A DNA stretch of 64,000 nt from DASZIT01 sp963709665 (GTDB taxonomy: Bacteria; Actinomycetota; Acidimicrobiia; Acidimicrobiales; RAAP-2), in the NCBI GenBank assembly GCA_963709665.1, contig CAVPWU010000003.1, forward strand, positions 186,001-250,000, written 5' to 3'. The notes under the pieces were generated by a model. It ran no database searches. It was given only the letters and a program-made list of their open reading frames with translations, and was not told the origin of the DNA. The translations under genes were made by a program, and so were the position numbers. Positions 34,354 to 42,979 of this stretch are shown here, in pieces (within the stretch, counting starts at the first letter, position 1; the number at the start of each line of letters is the position of its first letter).

Positions 34354-36297
34354 GTGCCCGAACGACACCGCTACGCCGGGGAGCCGATCGTCGACGACGA
34401 CGACGCCATCGCCGCCGCCCTGGAGGAGGTCAGCGTCCCCACCCTGCTGCTCTCCCTGGTCCACCTGACCGGCGACCCGTCGATCCTCGACCAGCTGCCC
34501 GCTCCGGCGGGGATCTACCTGAACGAGGTCCAGGGGTTCATGTCCCCCGAGGACCAGGCCACCGTCCGGGCCCGGGCGCTGCAGGAGATCGCCGCCTACC
34601 GCGACGCCGGGTGCGTGCTGCCGCCCCCACCCCCGGCCGGCACCGTGCTGACCATGATGCGCCACCTGGTGGCCTCCGACATCCCCGAGGAGTACGTGCC
34701 GCTGCTGCTCGAGGAGCTGGAGCTCGACGGGTCGGACGGCCGGGACCTCCACTGGGTGGACGACGTCCCCGACGAGCGGCGGGCCGGGTTCCACGTGGTG
34801 GTGATCGGGGCGGGCATGTCCGGGCTGCTGGCCGCCATCCGGCTGGGCCGGGCCGGCATCCCCTTCACGGTGATCGAGAAGAACGCCGGGGCCGGGGGCA
34901 CCTGGTGGGAGAACCGGTACCCCGGCTGCCGGGTGGACATCGGCAACCACTACTACTGCTACTCGTTCGCCCCCGAGGAGTGGACGGCGTTCTTCGCCGA
35001 GGCGCCGGAGCTGCGCGCCTACTTCGACCGGTGCATGCACGACTTCGGGGTGGCCGACCGGGTCCGGTTCGGCACCGAGGTGGTCCGGGCGGCCTGGGAC
35101 GAGCCCACCGCCCGGTGGTCGGTGGAGGTCCGGACCCCCGACGGCACCCTCGAGACGGTGGAGGCCGACGCCGTGATCAGCGCGGTCGGCCAGCTCAACC
35201 GGCCCAAGCTCCCCGACCTCCCGGGCATCGACTCCTTCGGCGGCCAGTGGATGCACACCGCCCAGTGGGTGGAGGGGACCGAGCTGGCCGGCCGGCGGGT
35301 GGCGGTGATCGGGACGGGGGCCAGCGCCTTCCAGCTGGTCCCCACCATCGCCCCGGAGGCGGCGCAGGTCACCGTGTTCCAGCGCTCCGCCCCCTGGATG
35401 TTCCCCAACCCCCACTACCACGACCAGGTCACCGACGGTGCCCGGTGGGCCTTCCGCCACCTGCCGTACTACGCCCGGTGGTACCGGCTGCTGCTGTGCT
35501 GGCCGGGATGCGACGGCGGCCTCCCGGCCATGCGGGTCGACCCGGAGTGGACCGACCCGGACCGGTCGGTCAGCGCCCTCAACGACGCCGCCCGGGAGGT
35601 GTTCACCCAGTGGATCGCCGACCAGGTCGGCGAGGACCGGGACCTGCTGGCCAAGGTGGTGCCCGACTACGTCTGCCTGGGCAAGCGCACCCTGCAGGAC
35701 AACGGCAGCTGGCTGGGCGCCCTGACCCGCGACGACGTCGACCTGGTGACCGACCCGATCGCCGCCATCACCCCCACCGGGGTGCGGACCGAGGCGGGGG
35801 AGGAGTACCCGGTGGACGTGATCGTCTACGCCACCGGCTTCCACGCCAACCGGTACCTGTGGCCGATGGAGATCGTGGGCCGGGACGGGGCGGTGCTGGC
35901 CGAGCAGTGGGGGGACGCCCCCACCGCCTACCTGGGCATCACCGTCCCCAACTTCCCCAACTTCTTCTGCCTCTACGGGCCGGGGACCAACCTGGCCAGC
36001 GGGGGCAGCATCATCTTCCACTCGGAGTGCCAGACCCGGTACGTGATGGGGTGCCTGGCCGCCCTCCTGGACGGGGAGCACGCCACCCTCGAGTGCCGGG
36101 CCGACGTCCACGACGAGTACAACCGGCGCCTGCAGGCCGAGCTGGACACCATGGTCTGGTCCCACCCCTCCATCCGGCACAGCTGGTACCGGAGCGGCGA
36201 CGGCCGCATCTACATCCTGTCGCCGTGGCGGCTGGTCGACTACTGGGCGTGGACCCGGGCCCCGGACCTCGGGGAGTTCGTGCTGACCGGTCGGTGA
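34354..36297 (+). CDS. Baeyer-Villiger monooxygenase, 4-hydroxyacetophenone monooxygenase (HAPMO)-like
   Basis: 647 residues from GTG 34354. An N-terminal extension of about 145 residues without cofactor motifs precedes the catalytic part, as in HAPMO-type enzymes. Then come VVVIGAGMSGLLAAIRL (148-164), GGTWWENRYPGCRVD (181-195), the fingerprint FGGQWMHTAQW (295-305) and VAVIGTGASAFQLVP (316-330). It should insert oxygen next to an aryl or alicyclic ketone using NADPH and O2. The divergent HSL-type esterase is a natural partner for hydrolysing the product ester. A hydrophilic C-terminus shows no membrane span. Confidence 0.88.
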   Translation: MPERHRYAGEPIVDDDDAIAAALEEVSVPTLLLSLVHLTGDPSILDQLPAPAGIYLNEVQGFMSPEDQATVRARALQEIAAYRDAGCVLPPPPPAGTVLTMMRHLVASDIPEEYVPLLLEELELDGSDGRDLHWVDDVPDERRAGFHVVVIGAGMSGLLAAIRLGRAGIPFTVIEKNAGAGGTWWENRYPGCRVDIGNHYYCYSFAPEEWTAFFAEAPELRAYFDRCMHDFGVADRVRFGTEVVRAAWDEPTARWSVEVRTPDGTLETVEADAVISAVGQLNRPKLPDLPGIDSFGGQWMHTAQWVEGTELAGRRVAVIGTGASAFQLVPTIAPEAAQVTVFQRSAPWMFPNPHYHDQVTDGARWAFRHLPYYARWYRLLLCWPGCDGGLPAMRVDPEWTDPDRSVSALNDAAREVFTQWIADQVGEDRDLLAKVVPDYVCLGKRTLQDNGSWLGALTRDDVDLVTDPIAAITPTGVRTEAGEEYPVDVIVYATGFHANRYLWPMEIVGRDGAVLAEQWGDAPTAYLGITVPNFPNFFCLYGPGTNLASGGSIIFHSECQTRYVMGCLAALLDGEHATLECRADVHDEYNRRLQAELDTMVWSHPSIRHSWYRSGDGRIYILSPWRLVDYWAWTRAPDLGEFVLTGR

Positions 36298-36334
36298 GCC
36301 GCCCGGGTGCCGGGGACACCGGCCGGGTCGCAGG

Positions 36335-36340
36335 TACCAT
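36335..36340 (+). promoter_or_regulatory. -10 element (TACCAT) of the COG4705-type gene
   Basis: TACCAT is six bases before ATG 36347: leaderless layout. Confidence 0.5.
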
Positions 36341-36346
36341 GCCCCG

Positions 36347-37144
36347 ATGGCTCCCGACGCCGCACCGCCGGCCAGCTGGTGGACGACCCGGGGCCTCCGG
36401 CGGGTCCCCCGGATCACCGCGGCGTTCTGGGCCATCAAGGGCCTGTCCACCGCCATGGGCGAGGCCACCTCCGACTTCCTGGTCAACGCCATCGTCCCCG
36501 AGGTGGCCGTGCTGGCCGGCTTCGTCGGGCTGGCCGGCTCCCTGGTCCTCCAGTTCCGGACCGCCCGCTACCTGGCCTGGACGTACTGGCTGGCGGTGGT
36601 GATGGTGGGGATCGTCGGGACCATGGCCGCCGACGTGCTCCACGTCGCCCTCCACGTGCCGTACACCGCCTCCACCCTCCTCTACGCCGTGGTGCTGGCG
36701 GTGGTCTTCGGGGTGTGGCAGCGCACCGAGCACACCCTGTCGATCCACAGCATCGACACCCCCCGACGCGAGGCGTTCTACTGGGCGGCGGTGATGGCCA
36801 CCTTCGCCATGGGCACCGCCCTGGGCGACTTCACCGCCACCACCCTCCACCTCGGCTACCTGACCTCCATCCTGCTCTTCGCGGTGCTGATCACCGTCCC
36901 CGGGCTCGGCTACCGGTTCCTGGGCTGGAACTCGGTGGCCTGCTTCTGGGTCGCCTACGTGCTGACCCGGCCGCTGGGTGCCTCGGTGGCCGACGCCCTG
37001 GGCAAGCCCACCGCCGCCGGCGGGCTGGGATGGGGGGACGGGGCGGTGGTGGCGCTCTTCGGAGGGCTGATCGTGATCGGGGTGACCTGGCTGGCCGTCA
37101 CCCGGTCGGACGTCCAGCCCGCCGCCGAGACGGAGACGGCCTGA
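36347..37144 (+). CDS. Polytopic membrane protein of the COG4705 type
   Basis: 265 residues with about eight hydrophobic segments. The N-terminal FWAIKGLSTAMGEATSDFLV is the family signature, and a related pattern recurs in later helices (FYWAAVMATFAMGTALGDFTATTL; VLTRPLGASVADALGKP), suggesting internal repeats. Members are often annotated as uncharacterised membrane-anchored proteins; some occur near metal-homeostasis genes, but no function is established. Here it stands alone between a BVMO and a VOC protein. Confidence 0.75.
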   Translation: MAPDAAPPASWWTTRGLRRVPRITAAFWAIKGLSTAMGEATSDFLVNAIVPEVAVLAGFVGLAGSLVLQFRTARYLAWTYWLAVVMVGIVGTMAADVLHVALHVPYTASTLLYAVVLAVVFGVWQRTEHTLSIHSIDTPRREAFYWAAVMATFAMGTALGDFTATTLHLGYLTSILLFAVLITVPGLGYRFLGWNSVACFWVAYVLTRPLGASVADALGKPTAAGGLGWGDGAVVALFGGLIVIGVTWLAVTRSDVQPAAETETA

Positions 37145-37282
37145 GCCGGGCGGCCCGGGCGGCCTCCCTGCGGACGGGCCTGGTCCCCGGTGTGGTCGAG
37201 CCGCTGGTCGGCGACCGGACGCGGAGCATCGGGATCCTCGAACGCCGGCACCACCCGGCCCGACGCCACCCACGCGGCTCCC

Positions 37283-37636
37283 TCAGTAGACGGTCCGGAA
37301 GCCGCCGATGAAGGCCAGGGTGTTGCCGTCGGGATCCTCGATCGACGAGATCCGCACCCCCCGGTCGGCCGCCTGCACCTCCCCGGGCGCCAGTCCCCGG
37401 CCCCGGAGCTCCGCCAGGTGGCGGTCGAGGTCGTCGACGGCGAAGTTGGCGTAGGAGGAGCCGGCCCGGTCGGGAGCGTGGAACACCTGGAGCCAGGCGG
37501 ACCCGGTGACCCGCCACTCCACCAGGGTCTCCATCGGCCGGTTGTCGGGTGGGCGGCCGAACAGCCGCTCGTACCAGGCGGCGGCCACCGGGAGGTCGGT
37601 GACCGGGGCCACCGCCAGCACGTGTTCGATGGTCAT
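37283..37636 (-). CDS. VOC/glyoxalase-like domain protein
   Basis: 117 residues, one VOC module made of two beta-alpha-beta-beta-beta units: EHVLAVAPVTDLPVAAAWYERLFG and YANFAVDDLDRHLAELRGRG, ending in DPDGNTLAF, the usual last strand. The His and Glu metal ligands of true glyoxalases are only partly kept, so the activity cannot be called. Such proteins act as small dioxygenases, isomerases or drug-binding proteins. It is 70 bases downstream of the LpqC-like esterase on the same strand and may be co-transcribed with it. Confidence 0.8.
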   Translation of the reverse strand: MTIEHVLAVAPVTDLPVAAAWYERLFGRPPDNRPMETLVEWRVTGSAWLQVFHAPDRAGSSYANFAVDDLDRHLAELRGRGLAPGEVQAADRGVRISSIEDPDGNTLAFIGGFRTVY

Positions 37637-37706
37637 CGACGTTCCTCCCGTTCCGCATCGCCGGTCCCGCCACCGCCGGTCCGTCCGCCCGGTGGCCGTC
37701 CTGGTT

Positions 37707-38663
37707 CTACCCGGGATGGGCGGCGAAGAACTGCCAGATCACCGGAGTGGCGTCGAGGGCGGTGGAGGGCGGGTCGAGGCCGAGCACCTTCTGGATCACC
37801 GGCCGGGACGGCGAGCCCGGCCACTGGTGCCCGGCCCCGGCGATGGTCACCAGCTCCACCGACCGCCCGTCCGGGCAGGCGGCCACCGAGGTGGTGACCA
37901 CCCCCTGGGTGGCGGTGGTGGGAGGCGCGCAGCTGTCGACCCCCCGCCAGGTGGCGTTGAGGGAGGGGACCGAGGGCCCGTCGACGTGCCCCGGACCGTC
38001 GCCCGGCCCGCCGCCGTAGGGGATGTTGTGGTCGGCCGTCCCGTGGATGTGGATGACGGAGACCGGGGCCGGATGCGGACAGGGTCCCATCAGGGTGGCC
38101 GAGTCGGGACCGATGGCGGCGAACAGCGTGGTGTCGCAGGCCAACCGGTAGGCCATCATGCCCCCGTTGGAGATGCCGGTGGCGAACACCCGGTGGGGGT
38201 CGACGGGCACCTCCTCCTCGATGGTGGTGACCATCGAGGAGAGGAAGACCACGTCGTCCACGTGGTCGGCGGCCGGCGTGCCGCAGCACCCGCCCCCGGC
38301 GTTCCATGCCCGGTGGAGGCCGTCCGGGTAGGCGACCAGGAAGTGGTCCTGGTCGGCCTGGGCGTCCCACCCGTAGGAGCGCTCGGCCTGGGCCCCGGAT
38401 CCGAAGCCGCCGTGGAGCATCACCACCAGCGGGGCCGCCGACGGCAGTCCCTCGGGGCGGTAGAGGTGGAAGGTCCGGGTGATCCCGTCGACGGTGAGGG
38501 TCTGGGTGGACGAGCCCACCGGGACGGCGTGGGGAGCCGGGGCGGACGGGGTCCGTTGGACGGCGTGCCGGAGGAGCCCTCCGCAGCCGGCGGTGCAGAC
38601 CACCAGCGCCGCACAGGCCACCAGGGAGGCCAGGGTGTGTCGCGACCGCAGCGCCGGGGTCAT
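37707..38663 (-). CDS. Secreted PHB-depolymerase/feruloyl-esterase-like lipoprotein (LpqC-like)
   Basis: 318 residues. A signal peptide ends in a lipobox (VVCTAGC, Cys about 27). The catalytic domain has the oxyanion motif LVVMLHGGFGSGA, WNAGGGCCG, the nucleophile elbow GISNGGMMAYRLAC, HIHGTADHNIPYGG for the acid and GAGHQWPG for the base, all typical of the esterase_PHB/LpqC group. It would cleave polyesters or aryl esters at the cell surface. The gene is divergent from a MarR regulator, with a palindrome between two leaderless promoters. A Cys-rich GGCCG loop suggests disulfides. Confidence 0.87.
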   Translation of the reverse strand: MTPALRSRHTLASLVACAALVVCTAGCGGLLRHAVQRTPSAPAPHAVPVGSSTQTLTVDGITRTFHLYRPEGLPSAAPLVVMLHGGFGSGAQAERSYGWDAQADQDHFLVAYPDGLHRAWNAGGGCCGTPAADHVDDVVFLSSMVTTIEEEVPVDPHRVFATGISNGGMMAYRLACDTTLFAAIGPDSATLMGPCPHPAPVSVIHIHGTADHNIPYGGGPGDGPGHVDGPSVPSLNATWRGVDSCAPPTTATQGVVTTSVAACPDGRSVELVTIAGAGHQWPGSPSRPVIQKVLGLDPPSTALDATPVIWQFFAAHPG

Positions 38664-38669
38664 GTTCGA

Positions 38670-38710
38670 AGATTAGGCAAGGTAGTTGTCAACTGCAAGT
38701 GGGGTAGAAT
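38670..38710. promoter_or_regulatory. Divergent leaderless promoters around a MarR-type palindrome
   Basis: Leftward -10 TAATCT (forward 38670-38675) ends six bases before the esterase ATG at 38663. Rightward -10 TAGAAT (38705-38710) ends six bases before the marR ATG at 38717. Between them AGTTG-T-CAACT (38684-38694) is a perfect palindrome placed to block both. Confidence 0.6.
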
Positions 38711-38716
38711 TGCGGG

Positions 38717-39208
38717 ATGGAAAGGGAAGTCGCGCCGAGTGACTTCATGGCGGTTCCGGCTCTTGTCCAGCGCCTTGCCAATCAGGGGATCGAGCGGCTG
38801 CGGTACGACCTGGCCGACCGGGGGATGGCGACCGTGCGACCGGCCCATGTCCTGGTCCTCCTGCCCCTGCTCGGGGGGGGTCGCCGGGCCTCGGACCTCG
38901 CCGGCCTGTTGGGGGTGTCCCGCCAGGCGGTGGCCCAGGTGGTCCGCACCCTCGAGGCCGGTGGGTACGTCGAGCGCCTCGACGACCCCGGCGACGCCCG
39001 GGCCAAGCTGGTGTGCCTCACCGCCGGGGGGCGGGCCGCCCTCCGGGCCGTGCGGGCCAGCGCGGTGGCCGCCGAGGCCGAGTGGGCGGACCGGCTGGGG
39101 CCCGACCGGCTCGCCGAGTTCCGGGCCACCCTGACCGAGCTCCTGGCCGGTCCACCCGCCGAGGTGGATCCCGGGCGGGCTACAGCTCGAACAGCAGGTG
39201 GTGACTGA
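38717..39208 (+). CDS. MarR-family regulator
   Basis: 163 residues. Winged-helix core: RPAHVLVLLPLLGGGRRASDLAGLLGVSRQAVAQVVRTLEAGGYVERLDDPGDARAKLVCLT, followed by the long dimer helices. Its mRNA seems leaderless (TAGAAT six bases before ATG). A palindrome between it and the divergent esterase gene suggests that it represses both and responds to a phenolic or ester-derived ligand. The last 29 bp overlap the 3' end of the convergent SnoaL-like gene, so its C-terminal tail is unconserved. Confidence 0.9.
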   Translation: MEREVAPSDFMAVPALVQRLANQGIERLRYDLADRGMATVRPAHVLVLLPLLGGGRRASDLAGLLGVSRQAVAQVVRTLEAGGYVERLDDPGDARAKLVCLTAGGRAALRAVRASAVAAEAEWADRLGPDRLAEFRATLTELLAGPPAEVDPGRATARTAGGD

Positions 39209-39617
39209 GGTCGCCGGTGAGGGCGACGATGATCCGGCGGGTGTCGAACCACCAGCGGTCGTCCACCCGGTGGAAGGAGTCGCGGTAGGAGCCGGCGATG
39301 ATCGGCTGCAGGGGGAGGGTGTCGGTCTGCTGGAACACCGTGTAGTAGGCGTGGGCGGTGGCCCGGAGGGCCGGGTCGTCCACCTCCACCGCCACGTTGG
39401 TGGTGACGTGCCGGGTGCGCGGCGTGCCGTCGTCGTAGAGCCGGGTGGAGCCGTCGTAGAGCCGCCGCACCTGGTCGACGCCCTCGATCACCACGCCGGG
39501 AGCCGCCTCGAGGCGACCGTGGCGGAACAGCTCGGCCACCCCGGCCAGGTCGCCGGCGTCGATGCGCTCGGCGTACGTGTAGATCAGGTTCTCGATCTGG
39601 CGTGCGTCGTCCGTCAC
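39180..39617 (-). CDS. SnoaL-like/NTF2-fold protein
   Basis: 145 residues from GTG 39617. The cone-shaped SnoaL_4 fold is indicated by QIENLIYTYAERIDAGDLAGVAELFRHG, then RHVTTNVAVEVD, AHAYYTVFQ and GSYRDSFHRVDDRWWFDTRRI. Members act as isomerases, dehydratases or subunits of ring-hydroxylating enzymes; the pocket here has Tyr, Asp and His but no assignable chemistry. It converges on marR with a 29-bp overlap. A -10 TACCCT is eight bases before the start. Confidence 0.82.
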   Translation of the reverse strand: MTDDARQIENLIYTYAERIDAGDLAGVAELFRHGRLEAAPGVVIEGVDQVRRLYDGSTRLYDDGTPRTRHVTTNVAVEVDDPALRATAHAYYTVFQQTDTLPLQPIIAGSYRDSFHRVDDRWWFDTRRIIVALTGDLSHHLLFEL

Positions 39618-39625
39618 GGGACCCG

Positions 39626-39631
39626 AGGGTA
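39626..39631 (-). promoter_or_regulatory. -10 element (TACCCT) of the SnoaL-like gene
   Basis: Minus-strand TACCCT is eight bases upstream of GTG 39617, consistent with a leaderless or near-leaderless mRNA. Confidence 0.4.
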
Positions 39632-39660
39632 GTGACGTGCGGTGCCGGCCGCCCCCCCGG

Positions 39661-40416
39661 TCAACCGACCCCGGCGGGCAAGGGGACGGCCCCGGTGGGG
39701 GCGGCCACCGTCCTGGCCTTGCCCCACGGGCCGAAGTGGAGGGTCAGACCGCTGTTGGAAGCCGACACCAGCAGGTGCCTCCCGGCCACCGCCAGGTAGG
39801 CGGTGGTCGGCCCGGAGGCGTCGTTGCCCGTGCTGGTGTAGGTGATCTTGTAGGCCTTCACCCCGCGGACGCTGGTGACCGGGCCCAGGTGGTAGGTCTG
39901 GCCGTCGAAGATGTCCGAGATGAAGGAGGACATCGTGAGGTCCTCGGCGGACTGGGTGAAGAGCGGGCTGCTCGACGGGACCTCCACCCACCGGCCGGCC
40001 AGGGGTGCCGCCTGCGAGGAGGACAGCCCGGCGCCGTTGGTCCAGTAGCCGGTGTTCCCGTTGATGAACAGGGCGCCGTCGACCAGGCGGAGGGAGCCGG
40101 AGGCGAGGGACCTGCCGTGGGCGGTCGTCATCTTCAGGCTCTCGGATCCCGAGGTCTGAGCGGTGTAGTTGGACTCGGCCAGCACGACGTTGCCCTCACC
40201 GGGAATGGCGACGGTGCCGCTGCCCACCGCGCTCACCGAGCCGGCCGCCGCCATCGCCGAGCTCGACTCCGCCACCAGCGCCGCCGCCGACGGGGGGGCG
40301 GTGGACGCCGTGGCGGGCGTGCCGGCCGCCAACGGCACGGCGGCGCCCAGCGCCGCCACGACGGCGAGCGGGACACCCCGCCCCGTCCACCGGTGGACCC
40401 TGCTCCGGGACGTCAT
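39661..40416 (-). CDS. Secreted protein of unknown function, LppX/LprG-like in layout
   Basis: 251 residues from ATG 40416, chosen because AAGGAG lies seven bases upstream; a longer frame to 40467 has no such site. The signal peptide (RWTGRGVPLAVVAALGAAVPLAAG, cut near ATAS) lacks a lipobox cysteine. The mature region is beta-rich with repeated short strands (GSGTVAIPGEGNVVLAESNYT, SGSLRLVDGALFING, HLGPVTSVRGVKAYKITYTS) that recall the half-barrel of mycobacterial LppX/LprG lipid carriers. That resemblance is by eye only. Monocistronic. Confidence 0.65.
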   Translation of the reverse strand: MTSRSRVHRWTGRGVPLAVVAALGAAVPLAAGTPATASTAPPSAAALVAESSSAMAAAGSVSAVGSGTVAIPGEGNVVLAESNYTAQTSGSESLKMTTAHGRSLASGSLRLVDGALFINGNTGYWTNGAGLSSSQAAPLAGRWVEVPSSSPLFTQSAEDLTMSSFISDIFDGQTYHLGPVTSVRGVKAYKITYTSTGNDASGPTTAYLAVAGRHLLVSASNSGLTLHFGPWGKARTVAAPTGAVPLPAGVG

Positions 40417-40507
40417 GCTCGGACTCCTTCCCTCGTCGCCAGGCTCTCGATCGCCAAGTTCCGACACTGTCGCATACCGGCACGACCCTCCGCCCCGGCC
40501 CCAGCGG

Positions 40508-41311
40508 TCAGGGGACGGCGACCGCCCGGACGTAGACCAGGGTGGTGACCTGGTCGGTCGAGAGGTCGACCAGCTCCACCTGCACGGGGTCGAGCGGCCC
40601 GGTGCCGAGCAGCCGGCTCCGGGTGCGCACCGGTCCGAGGTGGGTCTTCTGGAGGTACCGGAGGTCGAGGTCGGTGACCACCACCGGGGAGCCGGAGCGC
40701 GCCTCGAGGAGATCCTCCGCCGCGGCTTCGGCCACCAGCGCCACCATGGCGCCCTGGAGGGTGCCGGCCGGATTGAGGAGATCGGAGGTGAGCTCCACCT
40801 GCACGGTGCCCCCGGCGGCGTCGACCACCTCGATGCCGGCCTCCTGGCGCAGGGGTCGGGTCAGGGTGCCGGGACCCCGGAGGATGTCGGGGAACTCCTC
40901 CAGCGCCACCCTCGGCTTGGGCGGGTCGCCCTCCTTGCGGGGAATCCGTGCGAAGCCGATGGCACCGGTGGCGTACGGCTCCCCCCCGTCGGACGTCAGC
41001 TCCACCAGGCAGGTGGCGGACCGCTTGCCGCGGCGGAGGACGCTTCCCACGGTGGAGATCTGCCCGGGGGCGGGCAGCGGCCGCGCCCGTACGGTCATGT
41101 CCGTGGTCAGGGTCCAGAAGTCGGGGTCGTTGTCCAACGGCACCCCGGCCACCACGTCGACCAGGTAGGAGATCACGCTGGCCCGCACCACGCCGTGGTG
41201 GAGCGTCTCCGGCTGGGGCTCCAGCCCGAGGACGAGGCGGCCGTCCTCCAACCGGGCGGTCACCCCGAGCCGGCTCGGGAGGGGCATCCCCTGGCTTGCG
41301 ATGTCGGTCAC
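40508..41311 (-). CDS. Double-hotdog acyl-CoA thioesterase-like protein
   Basis: 267 residues from GTG 41311, preceded by GGAGG. Two hotdog folds are visible: the first around HHGVVRASVISYLVDVVAGVPL and TTDMTVRARPLPAPGQI, the second around DLLNPAGTLQGAMVALVAEAAAEDLL and VVTDLDLRYLQKTHLGPVRTRSRLL. The second half has the NPAGTLQGG-like helix start of PaaI-type thioesterases. It would release CoA from a catabolic acyl-CoA. It lies 70 bases downstream of the amidohydrolase on the same strand, so the pair may be one unit. Confidence 0.8.
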   Translation of the reverse strand: MTDIASQGMPLPSRLGVTARLEDGRLVLGLEPQPETLHHGVVRASVISYLVDVVAGVPLDNDPDFWTLTTDMTVRARPLPAPGQISTVGSVLRRGKRSATCLVELTSDGGEPYATGAIGFARIPRKEGDPPKPRVALEEFPDILRGPGTLTRPLRQEAGIEVVDAAGGTVQVELTSDLLNPAGTLQGAMVALVAEAAAEDLLEARSGSPVVVTDLDLRYLQKTHLGPVRTRSRLLGTGPLDPVQVELVDLSTDQVTTLVYVRAVAVP

Positions 41312-41380
41312 GGGGCCTCCGGAGTCGTCACGAGGTCCCGATGCTAACGACCGGTGTCGGGCCGGCCCTCCGGCCGGTGT

Positions 41381-42661
41381 CTACCGCATCCCCTCGAAGA
41401 CGCCGATCCCGGCCGCCTCGTTCCGCTTCTTCCACTCCTCCTTGGGGAACCGGGTGGTGTCGACATCGGTGGCCTGGGCCCGCAGGGCGCCGACGGTGGC
41501 GTCCTCCTTCTTGATGTACCGGAGCGGGTCCCAGCTGTAGAACCGGCAGGCGTTCTCCCAGGTGATCTTGTCGATCTCCTCGTCGGTGCACTTGGCGTCC
41601 TGCAGCTCGCCCCAGGCGAACTCGGGGGACTCCGGCCAGGTGGTGTCGGTGTGGGGGTAGTCGCACTCCCAGGCGATGTTGTCGATCCCGATCCGGTGCC
41701 GGAGCTCCAGGCCGCTGGGATCGGTGATGTAGCAGGCCAGGATGTGGTCCTTGAACACCTCGGAGGGGAGCTTGCCCCCGAAGTCCATGTCGTGACGGAG
41801 CCACTTCTGGTTCTGGTAGTGACGGTCGATGCGGTCGAAGTAGAAGGGGATCCACCCGATCCCGCCCTCCGACAGGGCCACCTTCAGGTCGGGGAACTTC
41901 CGGAGGGTGGGCCCGAACAGCAGGTCCTGGGCGGTGATGGCCGAGATCTGGCAGGCCAGCACCATCAGGTGGTCGACCGGGGCCTCCTTGGCCTGCTGGA
42001 TGACGGCGAACCCGGCGCCGATGTGGAGGGAGAGCACCATGTTCTCGTCGCAGAGGGCCTGCATCATCGGGTCCCAGTAGCCGGACAGGAAGCTCGGATA
42101 GCCCTGGGCGTGGGGGGTCTCGAGGAAGCTGACCGACCGGCAGCCCTTCTTGCCGATCCGGTGGATCTCCTCCACGGCCAGCTCCACGTCCCACATGGGG
42201 ACCAGGCCCAGGGGGATGAACCGGCCGGGGTAGGCCGCGCACCACTCGTCGATCACCCAGTCGTTGTAGCCCCGGAGCATGATCAGGCCCAGCTCCTTGT
42301 TCTCCGCCTCCGCGAAGGTCCGGGCGTTCCAGCCGGCCATGGTGGGGAAGTTCATCGAGGCCAGGACGCCGTTGGCGTTCATGTCCCGGACCCGCTCGTG
42401 GACGTCGAAGCAGCCCGGCCGGAGCTCCGAGTAGGAGCCGGGGTGGAAGCCCCACTGGTCGCTGGGCCACCCCACGGTGGCCGACATGCCGAAGCGGGTG
42501 GAGGTGGCCTGGCCCTGGAACACCCACTCGTCGATGCCGTCGGCGTTCCGGACCACCTTGGGGACCTCGTCCTGCCACCTGGCCGGCACGTGGTTCCACA
42601 TGTCCGGGGGTTCGATGAAGTGGTCGTCGATGCTGACCAGAATCATGTCGTTCATCTGCAC
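41381..42661 (-). CDS. Amidohydrolase-2 family protein (ACMSD-like TIM barrel), copy 1
   Basis: 426 residues from GTG 42661, selected because GGAGG at 42668-42672 is six bases upstream; the ORF to 42739 has an Arg/Pro-rich leader. Metal-site positions: SIDDHFIEPPD at the N-terminus, LSLHIGAG in the middle and ECDYPHTDTTWPES near the C-terminus. The first His of the usual HxH pair is Asp, as in many actinobacterial members. The family includes decarboxylases and hydrolases acting on aromatic acids or lactones. It is a clear paralogue of the protein at 60085-61290. Divergent from a Liv-type binding protein. Confidence 0.85.
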   Translation of the reverse strand: MQMNDMILVSIDDHFIEPPDMWNHVPARWQDEVPKVVRNADGIDEWVFQGQATSTRFGMSATVGWPSDQWGFHPGSYSELRPGCFDVHERVRDMNANGVLASMNFPTMAGWNARTFAEAENKELGLIMLRGYNDWVIDEWCAAYPGRFIPLGLVPMWDVELAVEEIHRIGKKGCRSVSFLETPHAQGYPSFLSGYWDPMMQALCDENMVLSLHIGAGFAVIQQAKEAPVDHLMVLACQISAITAQDLLFGPTLRKFPDLKVALSEGGIGWIPFYFDRIDRHYQNQKWLRHDMDFGGKLPSEVFKDHILACYITDPSGLELRHRIGIDNIAWECDYPHTDTTWPESPEFAWGELQDAKCTDEEIDKITWENACRFYSWDPLRYIKKEDATVGALRAQATDVDTTRFPKEEWKKRNEAAGIGVFEGMR

Positions 42662-42979
42662 GGTGTGCCTCCTCAGTCCCAACCGACGATACGCCCGGGC
42701 CGGTGTGCCCGTCGGGCGCGGATCCGGCATCCTCGTCAACCAGTCTTAGGTCCTCCCGCCGGGGGGTCGCAACACGGCGCACCTCCCCCGACGCCCGGGT
42801 GCGGGGTGCCGGTGGGCCTCCGGCGCCGCCGGGTCCCCCGAAACCTCTAGATGGGGAGGTTGTAATCCTCTAGATGAATCGGTACCCTGAGACCGGACGC
42901 CGCCCTGCGGGGCTCGGCGGGAGACGTTCGCCGTCCGCCACGCACCGGCAGGCGGCGACACGACATCGGGGGAGTGTCC
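42662..42979. other. 318-bp divergent regulatory gap between amidohydrolase and binding-protein genes
   Basis: No gene seen. Left part: a -10 TATCGT on the minus strand (forward 42686-42691) for the amidohydrolase, about 24 bases before its GTG. The middle is plain GC-rich DNA. Right part: an AT-richer segment with repeats (listed separately) and the promoter of the binding-protein gene, then an 80-base leader ending in GGGGGAG before ATG 42980. Confidence 0.5.
42842..42888 (+). promoter_or_regulatory. Promoter with repeated CCTCTAGATG boxes before the binding-protein gene
   Basis: CCTCTAGATG occurs at 42844-42853 and again at 42867-42876, 23 bp apart. An inverted repeat AACCTC (42842-42847) / GAGGTT (42856-42861) overlaps the first copy. 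Promoter hexamers TTGTAA (42860-42865) and TACCCT (42883-42888) have a 17-bp spacer that contains the second box, so a regulator bound there would cover RNA polymerase contacts. Confidence 0.5.

Noticed and set aside
32209..36492. A 1427-codon open frame on the minus strand
   Set aside because: Antisense to the RodZ-like and BVMO genes and low in complexity; no motif recognised.
38686..38710. TTGTCA as -35 for the marR promoter
   Set aside because: Only 13 bases separate it from TAGAAT, too short for a standard promoter; the TTGTCA is better explained as part of the palindrome.
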